From NCBI RefSeq assembly GCF_002250505.1, contig NZ_NJGY01000003.1:335977-399976 (forward strand): DNA of 64,000 nt, in the 5' to 3' direction. Both the position numbers and the translations under genes were made by a program. Under the pieces are notes generated by a model. The model saw only the letters and a program-made list of their open reading frames with translations, had not been told where the DNA came from and did no database searches. This DNA is from Janthinobacterium sp. PC23-8. Its GTDB lineage: Bacteria; Pseudomonadota; Gammaproteobacteria; Burkholderiales; Burkholderiaceae_D. Positions 25,514-33,836 of this stretch are shown piece by piece; position 1 is the first letter of the stretch; every line of letters starts with the position of its first letter.

Positions 25514-26962
25514 TCATGATTGTGCGACGAACTCCGAGAGTTGCTCAAACCGATGCGGAGAGCTGTGGCGAAGGTAGACAGCATAAGCGGAAACGGCGCA
25601 GCCAACAAGCACGACGCTCAGCGCCAGCGTGTAGCTCGGCAGAGCTGGCTGGCCCGAGAGCAGTTCGACATGCAGTATCATCTGTACCAAAAAATAGATG
25701 AGAATGATCGCGCTGAGGGTCGGCGCAAGCTGGGAGCGCCAAAGCGATACGCCGCTTCGATGCTTTCTAAAGAAGCTGACGATGGCGATGGCCGTCAGGC
25801 TCTGTGCCATCAGCACACCGATGGCGGCGGGAATACTTGCCAGCGGCAGGACCTGCAGCATAGGGTCGAGCCCGGTACTTGCGCAGACCAGGATCAGCAG
25901 CAGCATCACGGCCGTGTGCGCCGCCGACGCGATGTGTGGCGACTGATGCCGGACATGTGTCTTGGAGAGGGCTTGCCAGACCAGGCCGCGAACCGCCAGG
26001 ACATGCCAGTATCGCGTGACCACGTTGGTGAAACTGAGGACCGCCGCGAACAGGCTGGTCAGTACCAGAACCGCCGCCGCCTTTGCCGCAGTCGGCCCGG
26101 CCAGGGTCGCGAACATGTCGAGCCACATGGCGCCGGGATTCTTGGCGGCCATGTCCAGCGATGCGGACATGCCGAAATGATTGAGCATCAGCCAGATCGA
26201 TCCCACGAACAGCAGGCCGATAAAGAGAATCGAGCTGTACATGGCGAGAGGCACTGCGCGCTGTGGATCACGCACCTCCTGGGAATAGATGGCGGCCGTC
26301 TCAAATCCCATGAAGGAGGCGACGACGAAAATCAGCGACGGTCCGAATCCTGGCGTGAAGACGGCGTCCGGCGAAAAAGGTAACAGACTCAGGGAGTCGC
26401 TTGCGGGCCGGTGTAGCAACACCAGCAAGTCGGCAAGCAAGATGACGCCGACTTCGGACGCCATGAGCAGCAACAGCAAGCGACCGCTGAACTCGATGCC
26501 TCGCACGCAGAGGAAGTTCGCGGCCACGGCGGACACGCTGGCCCAAATCCACCAGGGCGCGTCAATGCCGAGCGCGGCAAATGCCACGTGCATGAAATGC
26601 CCCAGCATGCCATAGCACGCGAGCAGCATCGCATTGTAGGAAAACACCGCAATGCCTGCGCCGCCCACACCGGGGATGATGCCGAGACCTTTGGTGATGT
26701 AAGCGTAGAATGCGCCGGCGTTCTGCACGTAAGGATTCATCGCACAAAACCCGACTGCAAATAGCAGATACGCCGCGCAGACAATCACGTACGAACCCGG
26801 CAGGCCGATACCGTTGCCCAAGGTAATGCTCGCGGGAACGCCACCGGCCATGGATGTCAGCGGTCCGTTGGTCGTGATCACCATCAGGAACACGCTGAAC
26901 CAGCCGATCGCGTTTTTTTTCAAGCCGGTGTGTTCGTGCCGGCCATTGGTGTGTTCAGACAT
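25514..26962 (-). CDS. APC-family amino acid/polyamine permease
   Basis: A 482-residue membrane protein with about 12 hydrophobic segments. The N-terminal portion (VFLMVITTNGPLTSMAGGVPA) and the segment FMGFETAAIYSQEVRDPQRAVP near residue 230 are APC-superfamily motifs. It is encoded between the TetR regulator and the NTF2-like gene, with the amine oxidase further upstream on the same strand, so it most likely imports the amine that the oxidase degrades. Spacing to the NTF2-like gene is about 40 bases, consistent with one operon. Confidence 0.88.
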   Translation of the reverse strand: MSEHTNGRHEHTGLKKNAIGWFSVFLMVITTNGPLTSMAGGVPASITLGNGIGLPGSYVIVCAAYLLFAVGFCAMNPYVQNAGAFYAYITKGLGIIPGVGGAGIAVFSYNAMLLACYGMLGHFMHVAFAALGIDAPWWIWASVSAVAANFLCVRGIEFSGRLLLLLMASEVGVILLADLLVLLHRPASDSLSLLPFSPDAVFTPGFGPSLIFVVASFMGFETAAIYSQEVRDPQRAVPLAMYSSILFIGLLFVGSIWLMLNHFGMSASLDMAAKNPGAMWLDMFATLAGPTAAKAAAVLVLTSLFAAVLSFTNVVTRYWHVLAVRGLVWQALSKTHVRHQSPHIASAAHTAVMLLLILVCASTGLDPMLQVLPLASIPAAIGVLMAQSLTAIAIVSFFRKHRSGVSLWRSQLAPTLSAIILIYFLVQMILHVELLSGQPALPSYTLALSVVLVGCAVSAYAVYLRHSSPHRFEQLSEFVAQS

Positions 26963-27005
26963 GTTCTATCTTCCCGGTGTGGGTGGATGGGGCGTTATGG
27001 GGCGG

Positions 27006-27383
27006 TCAGGCGCCGAAGGCGCCCATGCCGTACATGTCGGCCACGATGACCCATGCGTCGCCACGCTTTGCCCAGGCCGTCAGCGAACGAAAGCGCATGG
27101 GCTCTCCGGCCATGCCTTGCGCCGGCGGTGACGACCATTCAAGCCAGCTCACCGCCGCGCCTTCGGCCAGTTCGGTGATGCTGACGGCGCGGATCGACAG
27201 GTGCGGCGTGACCTTGAGCATGTCGGTCAGCGCCTCGAGCAGCGCAGAGGCTCCGGAAGTGATGTTTTCGGCGCCCTCGCCGCAGAGGGTGGCATCGTCT
27301 GCGAAGAGTTCGTCCCGGACTGCTCGCGCGTCGCCACGTTGGCAGAGGGTTTGCAGCTTTTCGATAGTTTGTTGAAGATCCAT
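27006..27383 (-). CDS. NTF2-like (SnoaL/DUF4440-type) protein
   Basis: A 125-residue protein, start after GCAAGGAGCAAGC. The pattern TIEKLQTLCQRGDARAVRDELFADDATLCGEG, then strands ending WLEWSSPPAQG and AKRGDAWVIVADMYGMG, is the cone-shaped NTF2-like fold. Such proteins are small-molecule binding domains or isomerase/hydratase-like enzymes. It lies between the amine oxidase and permease genes and may bind or process the oxidation product (an aldehyde). No catalytic residue can be named. Confidence 0.75.
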   Translation of the reverse strand: MDLQQTIEKLQTLCQRGDARAVRDELFADDATLCGEGAENITSGASALLEALTDMLKVTPHLSIRAVSITELAEGAAVSWLEWSSPPAQGMAGEPMRFRSLTAWAKRGDAWVIVADMYGMGAFGA

Positions 27384-27418
27384 GCTTGCTCCTTGCGGTG
27401 AGAAATGATTTAGTGGTG

Positions 27419-28834
27419 TTATTGAGCGCGCGACCGTGGCCGCAGAAAGCCGAGCACATCGCGCGCGCCGCGAATGCCATCCTCGATGGCGCCATCGATG
27501 AAACCGCGCCAGCCAACGGCCCAATCGGTGTTGGCGAAGAAGAGCGGGGGCGCCTGGCATTGCAGCGTCGCCAGCACCCTCGTCGTCTGGCCGGGCGCAA
27601 ACCAGGTCCAACCACCTTTGGAATAAGGGTCGTTAATCCAGTCGTGAGCGATCACCTCTTCGACGCGTATCCCGGGCAGCAAGGCTTGCAGTTCCCTCTC
27701 GATCTGTTCAAGGTTGGTGACGTCGATCATGTCGTCCGGCCCGAAGCCGACAATGACCGATTTTCCGTCGACCTCGCGATCAGCCACAGCCATCGTGATC
27801 GCGTTGGGATAGGGGGCAAACCCGACCCATGCGCCGACGCTGCGATCAACGCGTGCGATGAATTTGGTGCCGGCGCAGACCTGCCGTTCGAGATGCGCGG
27901 CCGACCGTGATGGGGCCAGTGGTGGGTGGAAGTTGATACCCTGCAAGACATTCATCGGCACCGCGACGACGACCGCTTTGCATTCGACGCTCATTGCCCC
28001 GGTGCTGACCACGACCTTGCCTGCTTCCGACCGATCGATATGGGAGACAGGAGCGTTGAGCAGCAGGTCGGCGTTGGCGTCTTCCAGCATGGCCAGGGCC
28101 AGTGCGCAAGTGCCTTCGGCGATCTTGTAGCGGCCCAGGCGTTCAAGCAGCGCTTGGGTCGAGTAATCGCCCAGTGCCCACCACCGCAGTTGGTCAAAAA
28201 AGCCGCCCTTGGCCGGATCGGTGGCGGCATTCATGGTGAGAAACGACAGGACCAATTCGCGCTGCACACCGCTCGTCGTCAGGCCGGCAAGACGCTGCGC
28301 AAGACTGATCTCGTCCAGGCCAGGCGCTGCCTCGGCCGTTGTCGCGAAGGGGTGCGGCATTGCCTCTCGGCCGCCCTTGCCGTCGACGTCGCAATAGGCC
28401 GTCAGCGCCTCATCCATCTGCTTGCCTATTTGCTGCGCATCACCGGTGACCAGGCCTGCGGCCGTCAGCACGCTCATGCTGGAAGGCGTGCCGCTGAGCG
28501 ACTCGCGGATGGAGAGACCGTATCGGCGTATCTCACTCCATACATGGGCTTGAGTCCAATGTATCCAGGTGCCGCCGACTTCGTACTTCTCCGCGTCTTT
28601 CTGGGCGAGAAATGTGCGACCGCCGATGCGGTCGCGCGCCTCCAGAATCGCCACCTTCAGGCCGCGCGAGCCGAGTTCGCGCGCGGCGGCGATGCCGGCA
28701 AATCCCGCGCCCACCACCACCACGTCGTAGACCTCGTTCGGTAGTGCCGCCGCTGGCAGGGCGCCAGGGGACCGCAGGCCGGATTGCACGCTGTTTCCGG
28801 CCTCAATACTCACGCCATCAGATGTTGTGTTCAT
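27419..28834 (-). CDS. flavin monoamine oxidase family protein
   Basis: A 471-residue FAD enzyme from the ATG at 28834 (a TTG five codons upstream is possible; neither has a clear ribosome-binding site). The FAD dinucleotide motif VVVVGAGFAGIAAARELGSRG lies near residue 38, then EARDRIGGRTF. The C-terminus has the second FAD segment (WAVGWRGFIDGAIEDG). It is of the monoamine/polyamine oxidase type, oxidising an amine to imine/aldehyde with hydrogen peroxide. First gene of the operon that continues with an NTF2-like protein, a permease and the TetR regulator, and driven by the promoter at 28905-28933. Confidence 0.88.
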   Translation of the reverse strand: MNTTSDGVSIEAGNSVQSGLRSPGALPAAALPNEVYDVVVVGAGFAGIAAARELGSRGLKVAILEARDRIGGRTFLAQKDAEKYEVGGTWIHWTQAHVWSEIRRYGLSIRESLSGTPSSMSVLTAAGLVTGDAQQIGKQMDEALTAYCDVDGKGGREAMPHPFATTAEAAPGLDEISLAQRLAGLTTSGVQRELVLSFLTMNAATDPAKGGFFDQLRWWALGDYSTQALLERLGRYKIAEGTCALALAMLEDANADLLLNAPVSHIDRSEAGKVVVSTGAMSVECKAVVVAVPMNVLQGINFHPPLAPSRSAAHLERQVCAGTKFIARVDRSVGAWVGFAPYPNAITMAVADREVDGKSVIVGFGPDDMIDVTNLEQIERELQALLPGIRVEEVIAHDWINDPYSKGGWTWFAPGQTTRVLATLQCQAPPLFFANTDWAVGWRGFIDGAIEDGIRGARDVLGFLRPRSRAQ

Positions 28835-28895
28835 GTGTATGTCAATCAAGTTAGGATCGAATTATTTGCCATTGACCATGGAGTGAAACTTGGTA

Positions 28896-28917
28896 TGTTG
28901 ACCAACTATAGTCAGCA
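28896..28917. promoter_or_regulatory. palindromic operator, likely TetR site
   Basis: TGTTGAC (28896-28902), an 8-base spacer, then GTCAGCA (28911-28917). The arms are inverted repeats with one mismatch. The site covers the -10 hexamer of the amine-oxidase promoter, the expected place for a repressor. The TetR protein encoded at the end of the same operon is the best candidate to bind it; this is inference. Confidence 0.65.
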
Positions 28918-28933
28918 CGACTTTGAGTGTCAA
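28905..28933 (-). promoter_or_regulatory. sigma-70 promoter of the amine-oxidase operon
   Basis: On the minus strand, TTGACA (complement of 28928-28933) and TATAGT (complement of 28905-28910) are spaced by exactly 17 bases. The -35 is perfect and the -10 has one mismatch to TATAAT in its fifth position. The predicted start of transcription is near 28898, giving a leader of about 65 bases before the ATG at 28834. Confidence 0.75.
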
Positions 28934-29236
28934 GCAAAATAAATAGAAAGTCCCGTATTGTGGGATTTTGATACTTTTAATGGATGGGGAGACGTCATAG
29001 GATCGGGCGGGGAGGCTCTCCGGGCGGCGCAAAGACAGCATGTCGCCGATGTCGCTGTTGCGGCAAGCCGGTCATTGCTCAGGCGTGGTTTTCAGCAGGT
29101 GTGTGTGGAGGGGGGATGCCGACACGATTATCGGCTGGGGACGCTCGCAGGCGCGGCGCCAGGCTCCAGGTGCCCAGCGGCACGCGTGTGCGCTGGTGGC
29201 AACGGCAACGCTGCCAAAGCGCGCAACATGGACAAG
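28934..29236. other. intergenic region, no gene recognised
   Basis: About 300 bases between the amine-oxidase promoter and the end of the DUF4303-like gene. Open frames here run through on the opposite strand without a ribosome-binding site or family likeness. The first 45 bases are AT-rich; the remainder is GC-rich. I see no hairpin with a T-run, no repeat and no RNA gene. Confidence 0.4.
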
Positions 29237-29719
29237 CTATTGCTGGACGACTTGGGGCAGCGACCAGACATACTCCACTTCTTCATCAACCCCCGAGCAG
29301 GTCAACAGCAGCTCCGCAGGTTCCTGCGACAAGGTGGCAATCTCGTCCTGGAACGCCATCACCGCCCGCAGCATCTGCAGATGAAATTGCTTGTTGACGC
29401 GCACGTCGCCGATCTCCTGTCGCGCGATATGGAGCAGGGCGAAGTCGGCCAGCGTCAGGCTCCTGCCGCCATTGGCCGGCCACTGGCTTGCCTCCTTGAG
29501 ATCGCCGTCAGCCAGTGCTTCCATGAAATACTCGAGGCTGACCGCGTTCGATTCCTGCACCGAGTGCTGCGAGCTGGCTTTCGTATCGACACAGACCGAA
29601 ACGGCGCGCGCGGCATGGTCATGGCAAAACGCAAACGTGTACACGGAAATGTTGCGGGACTTGATCTCATCGATCGCCGCGCGCAGTATCGCGTGGAAAA
29701 ATTCGGCCGCTGTGGACAT
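29237..29719 (-). CDS. DUF4303-like protein
   Basis: A 160-residue cytoplasmic protein from the ATG at 29719. The opening STAAEFFHAILRAAIDEIKS followed by NISVYTFAFCHDHAARAVSVCVDT resembles DUF4303 proteins, small alpha/beta proteins often annotated among immunity-type families. No toxin gene is adjacent, so an immunity role is not supported here. It has an acidic C-terminus (CSGVDEEVEYVWSL). The family match is from memory of the motif pattern and is only moderately certain. Confidence 0.6.
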   Translation of the reverse strand: MSTAAEFFHAILRAAIDEIKSRNISVYTFAFCHDHAARAVSVCVDTKASSQHSVQESNAVSLEYFMEALADGDLKEASQWPANGGRSLTLADFALLHIARQEIGDVRVNKQFHLQMLRAVMAFQDEIATLSQEPAELLLTCSGVDEEVEYVWSLPQVVQQ

Positions 29720-29858
29720 GGGTGAAAAACTTTCTGTGAATGAATCAAGGCGCCGAGTATAGCCCAGGCTTCTCTTCGCGGCGCCCGCTGGCGCGGTGCG
29801 CCGCAGGACAGGTCGATCGTGTACAGTCCACCTGTTTCCTTTATCGGCCAGCAAGTAG

Positions 29859-31310
29859 TCAGGCCGTCCCGGGCGACATTTCCTGCACGATGCCCAGCAG
29901 AATGCCCAGCGCCGCATCGATATCGAGCGTGTCGATGGCGCCATAACCGAGGTACAGGCCGTGCCGGCGTGGCGTTCCATGGTAGAACGGCGCGATCGAC
30001 AGCAGGCCGACGTCGGCCAGGCGGGCGCGGCGCAGCAACTGTGGGATGTCGAGCCGCACATGTTCCCGCAGCAGCGCCGCCACATGAAAGCCGGCCGTGG
30101 TCGGCACCAGCGCGAACCAGGGCGAAAGCGGGCCATCGAACCAGTGCCGCAGGCGTTCGCGCCGGCCCGCATAGACCTCGTGGCAGCGGCGGATATGGCG
30201 CAGCAAGTGACCATCCTCGATAAAGCGCGCCAGCGCCAGCTGCATCAAGGTGGGCGTGTGCCAGTCCGTCAGGTGCTTGACGGTCTGCACGGCGCGCACC
30301 AGCGCGGCGGGCAGCACCACATAGCCCATGCGCAATTCCGGCAGCATGGTCTTGGAAAAACTGCCCACATGGGCCACCAGGCCGTGGCGGTCCATGCTTT
30401 GCAGCGCGTCCGTGGGCCGGCCTTCGTAGCGAAAGGCGCTGTCGTAATCGTCTTCGATAATGACGGCGCCCAGTTCGCCCGCACGCGCCAGCAGCGCCTG
30501 GCGGCGCGCCATGCTCATCGGCATGCCGAGCGGGAACTGGTGAGTCGGCGTCGCATAGATCAGCCTGGCGCCATCGGGGATCTGCGCCACCAGCATGCCT
30601 TCCCCGTCCACTTCCACGCCGACCACCTTCGCGCCCATGGCACCGAACAGCTGGCGCGCCATCGGGTAGCCCGGTTCTTCCACTACCACGACGTCTCCCG
30701 GTTCCAGCAGCGTGTTTGCGAGCAGCGACAAGGCTTGCTGGGCGCCATTGGTGACTAGGATCTGTTCCGGTGTACAAACAATGCCGCGGGTAAAGGCGGC
30801 GTGGCCGGCAATTGCCGTGCGCAACACGGGCAAGCCCGCCACTGGCCCGTAGTTGCCGCGTTCGCCGCGCTCCTGGCGCAGCGCCGCTTGCACGCAGCGC
30901 CGCCATGCGTCGTGCGGAAACAGGGCAGGGGTGGCGCGCCCGCCGATAAAGGCGTAGCGCGCAAACTCGCTGCGCGGCCCTTGCACCAGCGGCCGTTCCA
31001 TCGACTCCCAGCGCGCGACTCTTTCGCTGCTGGCAAGCCGGGCGCCGCCAGGGCGGGGCGCGGGCGCGGCAGGCGGCGCCTGCACGAAGCTGCCGACGCC
31101 AACCTTGCCCAGCAGCAGCTGTTCATAACCGAGCCTGTCATACACGTCCGATACCGTCTTGCGCGACAGGCCCAGCTGGCTGGCCAGCAGGCGCGACGGC
31201 GGCAGTTGCTGGCCGTCGGCCAGGCGCCCGCTGCGTATCGCCTCGCTCAACTGGCGGTACAACTGGCCGCCCAGGTCGCGCTTGCCCTCAAAGCTGATAT
31301 GTAATTGCAT
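29859..31310 (-). CDS. MocR/PdxR-family regulator (GntR HTH + aminotransferase-like domain)
   Basis: A 483-residue protein. A GntR-type winged helix lies at residues 10-75 (LYRQLSEAIRSGRLADGQQLP, then SRLLASQLGLSRKTVSDVYDRL). A Pro/Ala linker leads to a fold-type I aminotransferase-like domain. In that domain SFSKTMLPELRMGY near residue 330 holds the PLP lysine and YATPTHQFPLG is the conserved substrate-binding loop. MocR regulators sense PLP or an amino-acid adduct. It is divergent from an AhpD-like gene with about 96 bases between the starts, and probably controls it. Confidence 0.9.
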   Translation of the reverse strand: MQLHISFEGKRDLGGQLYRQLSEAIRSGRLADGQQLPPSRLLASQLGLSRKTVSDVYDRLGYEQLLLGKVGVGSFVQAPPAAPAPRPGGARLASSERVARWESMERPLVQGPRSEFARYAFIGGRATPALFPHDAWRRCVQAALRQERGERGNYGPVAGLPVLRTAIAGHAAFTRGIVCTPEQILVTNGAQQALSLLANTLLEPGDVVVVEEPGYPMARQLFGAMGAKVVGVEVDGEGMLVAQIPDGARLIYATPTHQFPLGMPMSMARRQALLARAGELGAVIIEDDYDSAFRYEGRPTDALQSMDRHGLVAHVGSFSKTMLPELRMGYVVLPAALVRAVQTVKHLTDWHTPTLMQLALARFIEDGHLLRHIRRCHEVYAGRRERLRHWFDGPLSPWFALVPTTAGFHVAALLREHVRLDIPQLLRRARLADVGLLSIAPFYHGTPRRHGLYLGYGAIDTLDIDAALGILLGIVQEMSPGTA

Positions 31311-31406
31311 GGTGATGGTCTGCTGTTTTCAGGGGAAATTGGCCTGCCGCGACGCCACGCCGCGCTTCTACAATGGCGTATCTCCACCAGTTCAAGGAAC
31401 ACCATC

Positions 31407-31847
31407 ATGACACAGCAACGCATCGATTTTGTACAAGCTTCGCCCGACGCCAACAAGGCCATGTATGCGCTCGAAGCGGCCATCGCCAAACTGGGCATCG
31501 AGCCTTCCCTGCTCGAACTGATCCGCCTGCGCGCCTCGCAGATCAACGGCTGCGCCTTTTGCGTCGACATGCATACCAGCGACGCGCGCAAGGCCGGCGA
31601 AACCGAACGCCGCCTGTATGCGGTCAGCGTCTGGCGCGAAACCCCGTTCTTCACGCCGCGCGAACGGGCCGTGCTGGCCTGGACCGAAGCGCTGACTCTG
31701 ATGGCGCAAGCCCATCCATCGGACGACGCCTATGCGGCGCTGGCGGGGGAACTGACGCCGGCCGAAATGGTCAACGTCACGCTGGCCATCGGTTCGATCA
31801 ATACCTGGAATCGCCTGGCGGTCGGTTTCGGCAAGATGCCGGCCTAG
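31407..31847 (+). CDS. carboxymuconolactone decarboxylase / AhpD-like protein
   Basis: A 146-residue protein starting after AAGGAACACCATC. It has the AhpD-family core RLRASQINGCAFCVDMHTSDA with the redox CxxC (CAFC near residue 47) and the following His, then ERAVLAWTEALT. Proteins of this type are alkylhydroperoxidase-like and defend against peroxides. Its divergent MocR regulator suggests induction linked to PLP or amine status. Full length for the family. Confidence 0.88.
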   Translation: MTQQRIDFVQASPDANKAMYALEAAIAKLGIEPSLLELIRLRASQINGCAFCVDMHTSDARKAGETERRLYAVSVWRETPFFTPRERAVLAWTEALTLMAQAHPSDDAYAALAGELTPAEMVNVTLAIGSINTWNRLAVGFGKMPA

Positions 31848-31926
31848 CCTGAGCGTTCGTTCGCGTACAGACGCAGTTCCTGGCAATGCCCAAGATGGCG
31901 GCACGACTTATCAGCCAGGAGCAGCC

Positions 31927-32232
31927 ATGCAAGCAAATGTGGGAGAGGTGGGCAACGCCACCGAGAAAACGTCCGAGCAGCAGGAAGCAGCACGCCGCGA
32001 GTTCATCGCCGAACTGTGGCGCCGTTTCGAAGCCTTGCAGGAATGGGCCGTGGGCCACTGGCCCGACCGGCAGCATCCATTGAGCTCGGCCGACTTCGTC
32101 GAGACGCGCAAGGAAATCCTCGGCCTGCGCTCGCCGGCCGGACCGTTGAGCCAGCCGTCGCAAAACGATGAAGCCGAGCCGGAGGATGGTGGCGCGCAGT
32201 ATCGTGATGTGACGCCGGCCCCCTGGCCTTAG
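31927..32232 (+). CDS. small hypothetical protein
   Basis: A 101-residue soluble protein with CCAGGAGCAGCC before the ATG. Residues 12-50 are helical and charged (EQQEAARREFIAELWRRFEAL), and the C-terminal third is disordered and acidic. No known family is recognised. The good ribosome-binding site and normal codon use support it being real. Confidence 0.6.
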   Translation: MQANVGEVGNATEKTSEQQEAARREFIAELWRRFEALQEWAVGHWPDRQHPLSSADFVETRKEILGLRSPAGPLSQPSQNDEAEPEDGGAQYRDVTPAPWP

Positions 32233-32249
32233 GCTGTCAGCAGAAATCC

Positions 32250-32290
32250 GGGGTCAGGCGGGGACGCCGAGTCCCGCCGGTTCTGACCCC
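32250..32290. repeat. GC-rich inverted repeat (GGGGTCAG/CTGACCCC)
   Basis: GGGGTCAG (32250-32257) pairs with CTGACCCC (32283-32290). Inside it GCGGGGAC partly pairs with GTCCCGCC, giving a long hairpin between two convergent genes. There is no T-run, so it is not a classical terminator; it may be a REP-like element or a factor-independent mRNA end stabiliser. Confidence 0.55.
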
Positions 32291-32295
32291 AGTTC

Positions 32296-33474
32296 TTAGC
32301 CTCGGGTTAAAGTTGCCTGCGCCAGCACCCAGCACACCAGCGCCACCACCAAGCCACCCATCACCCCATACGCCAGGTTCAAGGCGCTGTCGAACAGCAG
32401 CGGCGCCACCAGCCCCGACACCAGCGCGAACAGCAGCATCTGGATGAATGACTGCATCGACGACGCCAGTCCGCTGTTGTTGGGGAAGTGGTTCAGCGCC
32501 ATCAGCGTCATCGGCGGCATGGCCAGCGACAGGGCGAACGAGTAGAAGAACAGCGGCAGCACGGCCCACGGCACTGCGGCGGCAAAGAAGTAGTTGTAGC
32601 CGATATTGACGGCGGCCGCCACCAGCATCAGGGCAAAGCCGGCCCACACCATCTGGCGCTGGCTGTAGCGGTGGGCGATCTTGCTCGACAGGGCCGAACC
32701 GAACACCATGCCGCTGATCAAAGGAATGAACAGCCAGGCAAACGCCGTTTCCGGCAAATGCAGGATATTGATGATGAAGTAGGCGGCCGAACCGATATAC
32801 AGGGCGAAGCCGCCGAAGGCCGCGCCGATGGCGGTCGACAGCAGCAGGAACTGGCGGTGGCGCAGCACGCTCCAGTAGTTGACGGCGATGCTGCCCAGGT
32901 GGAAGGCGTGACGCTGTTCCTTCGGCAGACTTTCCGGCAGGGCGCGCCAGACGACGACGAACATCAGCACACCGAAGGCGGTCAGGAACCAGAAGATAGC
33001 CCGCCAGCCCAGCCCCACCTGCAACCAGCCGCCCAGCACGGGCGCAATCGCCGGCGCCAGTGCAAACACCATCATGATGTGCGCGAGGATTTTTTGCGCT
33101 TCGGCGCCCGCGTAACGGTCCTGCACGATGGCACGGCCGATCACGGAACCGGCACCGGCCGACAGGCCCTGCAGCACGCGCCAGGCCAGCAGGGCGCCCA
33201 GCGACGGCGCCAGCGCGGCGCCGACCGAGGCGATCACGTACAGCACCAGCGAGACCAGAATCACGGGACGGCGGCCGAAGGAATCGGACAAGGTGCCGTA
33301 GAACAGCATCATGAAGGCAAAGCAAAACAGGAAAAAGCTCAGCGTCTGCTGCACCAGCAGGGGGCTGGCGTTAAAATCGGTGACGATGGCGGGGAAGGAG
33401 GGCAGGTACGTGTCGATCGCCAGCGGTCCGACCATTGCCAGGCCCGCCAGTATCCAGGTTAATAATTTGGTCAT
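32296..33474 (-). CDS. Bcr/CflA-family multidrug MFS transporter
   Basis: A 392-residue membrane protein with 12 predicted helices. The N-terminus LAMVGPLAIDTYLPSFPAI is the Bcr/CflA signature, followed by the MFS loop GTLSDSFGRRPVILV near residue 65 and the drug-antiporter segment RAIVQDRYAGAEAQKIL. It would export drugs such as bicyclomycin or sulfonamides, or cysteine-like metabolites, by proton antiport. No regulator is adjacent. MITE copy B lies just upstream of its start, 35 bases away. Confidence 0.88.
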   Translation of the reverse strand: MTKLLTWILAGLAMVGPLAIDTYLPSFPAIVTDFNASPLLVQQTLSFFLFCFAFMMLFYGTLSDSFGRRPVILVSLVLYVIASVGAALAPSLGALLAWRVLQGLSAGAGSVIGRAIVQDRYAGAEAQKILAHIMMVFALAPAIAPVLGGWLQVGLGWRAIFWFLTAFGVLMFVVVWRALPESLPKEQRHAFHLGSIAVNYWSVLRHRQFLLLSTAIGAAFGGFALYIGSAAYFIINILHLPETAFAWLFIPLISGMVFGSALSSKIAHRYSQRQMVWAGFALMLVAAAVNIGYNYFFAAAVPWAVLPLFFYSFALSLAMPPMTLMALNHFPNNSGLASSMQSFIQMLLFALVSGLVAPLLFDSALNLAYGVMGGLVVALVCWVLAQATLTRG

Positions 33475-33508
33475 GTTTCACAGTGTTTTTGTTAGGCCGC
33501 TATTTTAC

Positions 33509-33752
33509 GCTAAGCAAGTACGTATAAAATCTTGTCAATTCTGACTTCCATCACCGGCGCTCTCAAGGTGGCCAACGAGGCTTGCCCGCTGCTCGCGGTG
33601 CTCGCACTGCGTCGCATCGGGCGCCTTTGCGGGAGTATCGCCTTGCAAGGCAATACCATTGCCCAGGCGCCGGACAGGTCGCGCGAATTGCCTGCTCCGC
33701 CATCGGGTTCTATTCGTCATATTTTCACAATATTTCTTGGTACTTACTTAGC
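33509..33752 (+). mobile_element. MITE-like element, copy B (244 bp)
   Basis: The second copy of the element at 23311-23543, in the opposite orientation. Its ends are GCTAAGCAAGT (left) and ACTTACTTAGC (right). Compared with copy A it has a 12-base insertion (around CTCAAGGTGGCCAACGAGGC) and one base less near the right end. It lies between the Bcr/CflA exporter and the PAS histidine kinase and marks the left side of a signalling module whose right side is an IS630-family element. Confidence 0.8.
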
Positions 33753-33836
33753 TTGCAAAATTCCAAGGAAGTGCTAGAGTAAAAAATGCATTTTTTTGAA
33801 TCATTCTGCATTAACTGATCTCGCCTTTGGTGATAT

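Noticed and set aside
29237..29719. Immunity protein of a polymorphic toxin system
   Set aside because: The DUF4303-like pattern allows it, but no toxin or secretion gene is nearby.
28958..29725. A 255-residue plus-strand open frame opposite the DUF4303-like gene
   Set aside because: No ribosome-binding site and no family pattern; the minus-strand protein has a recognisable sequence pattern.
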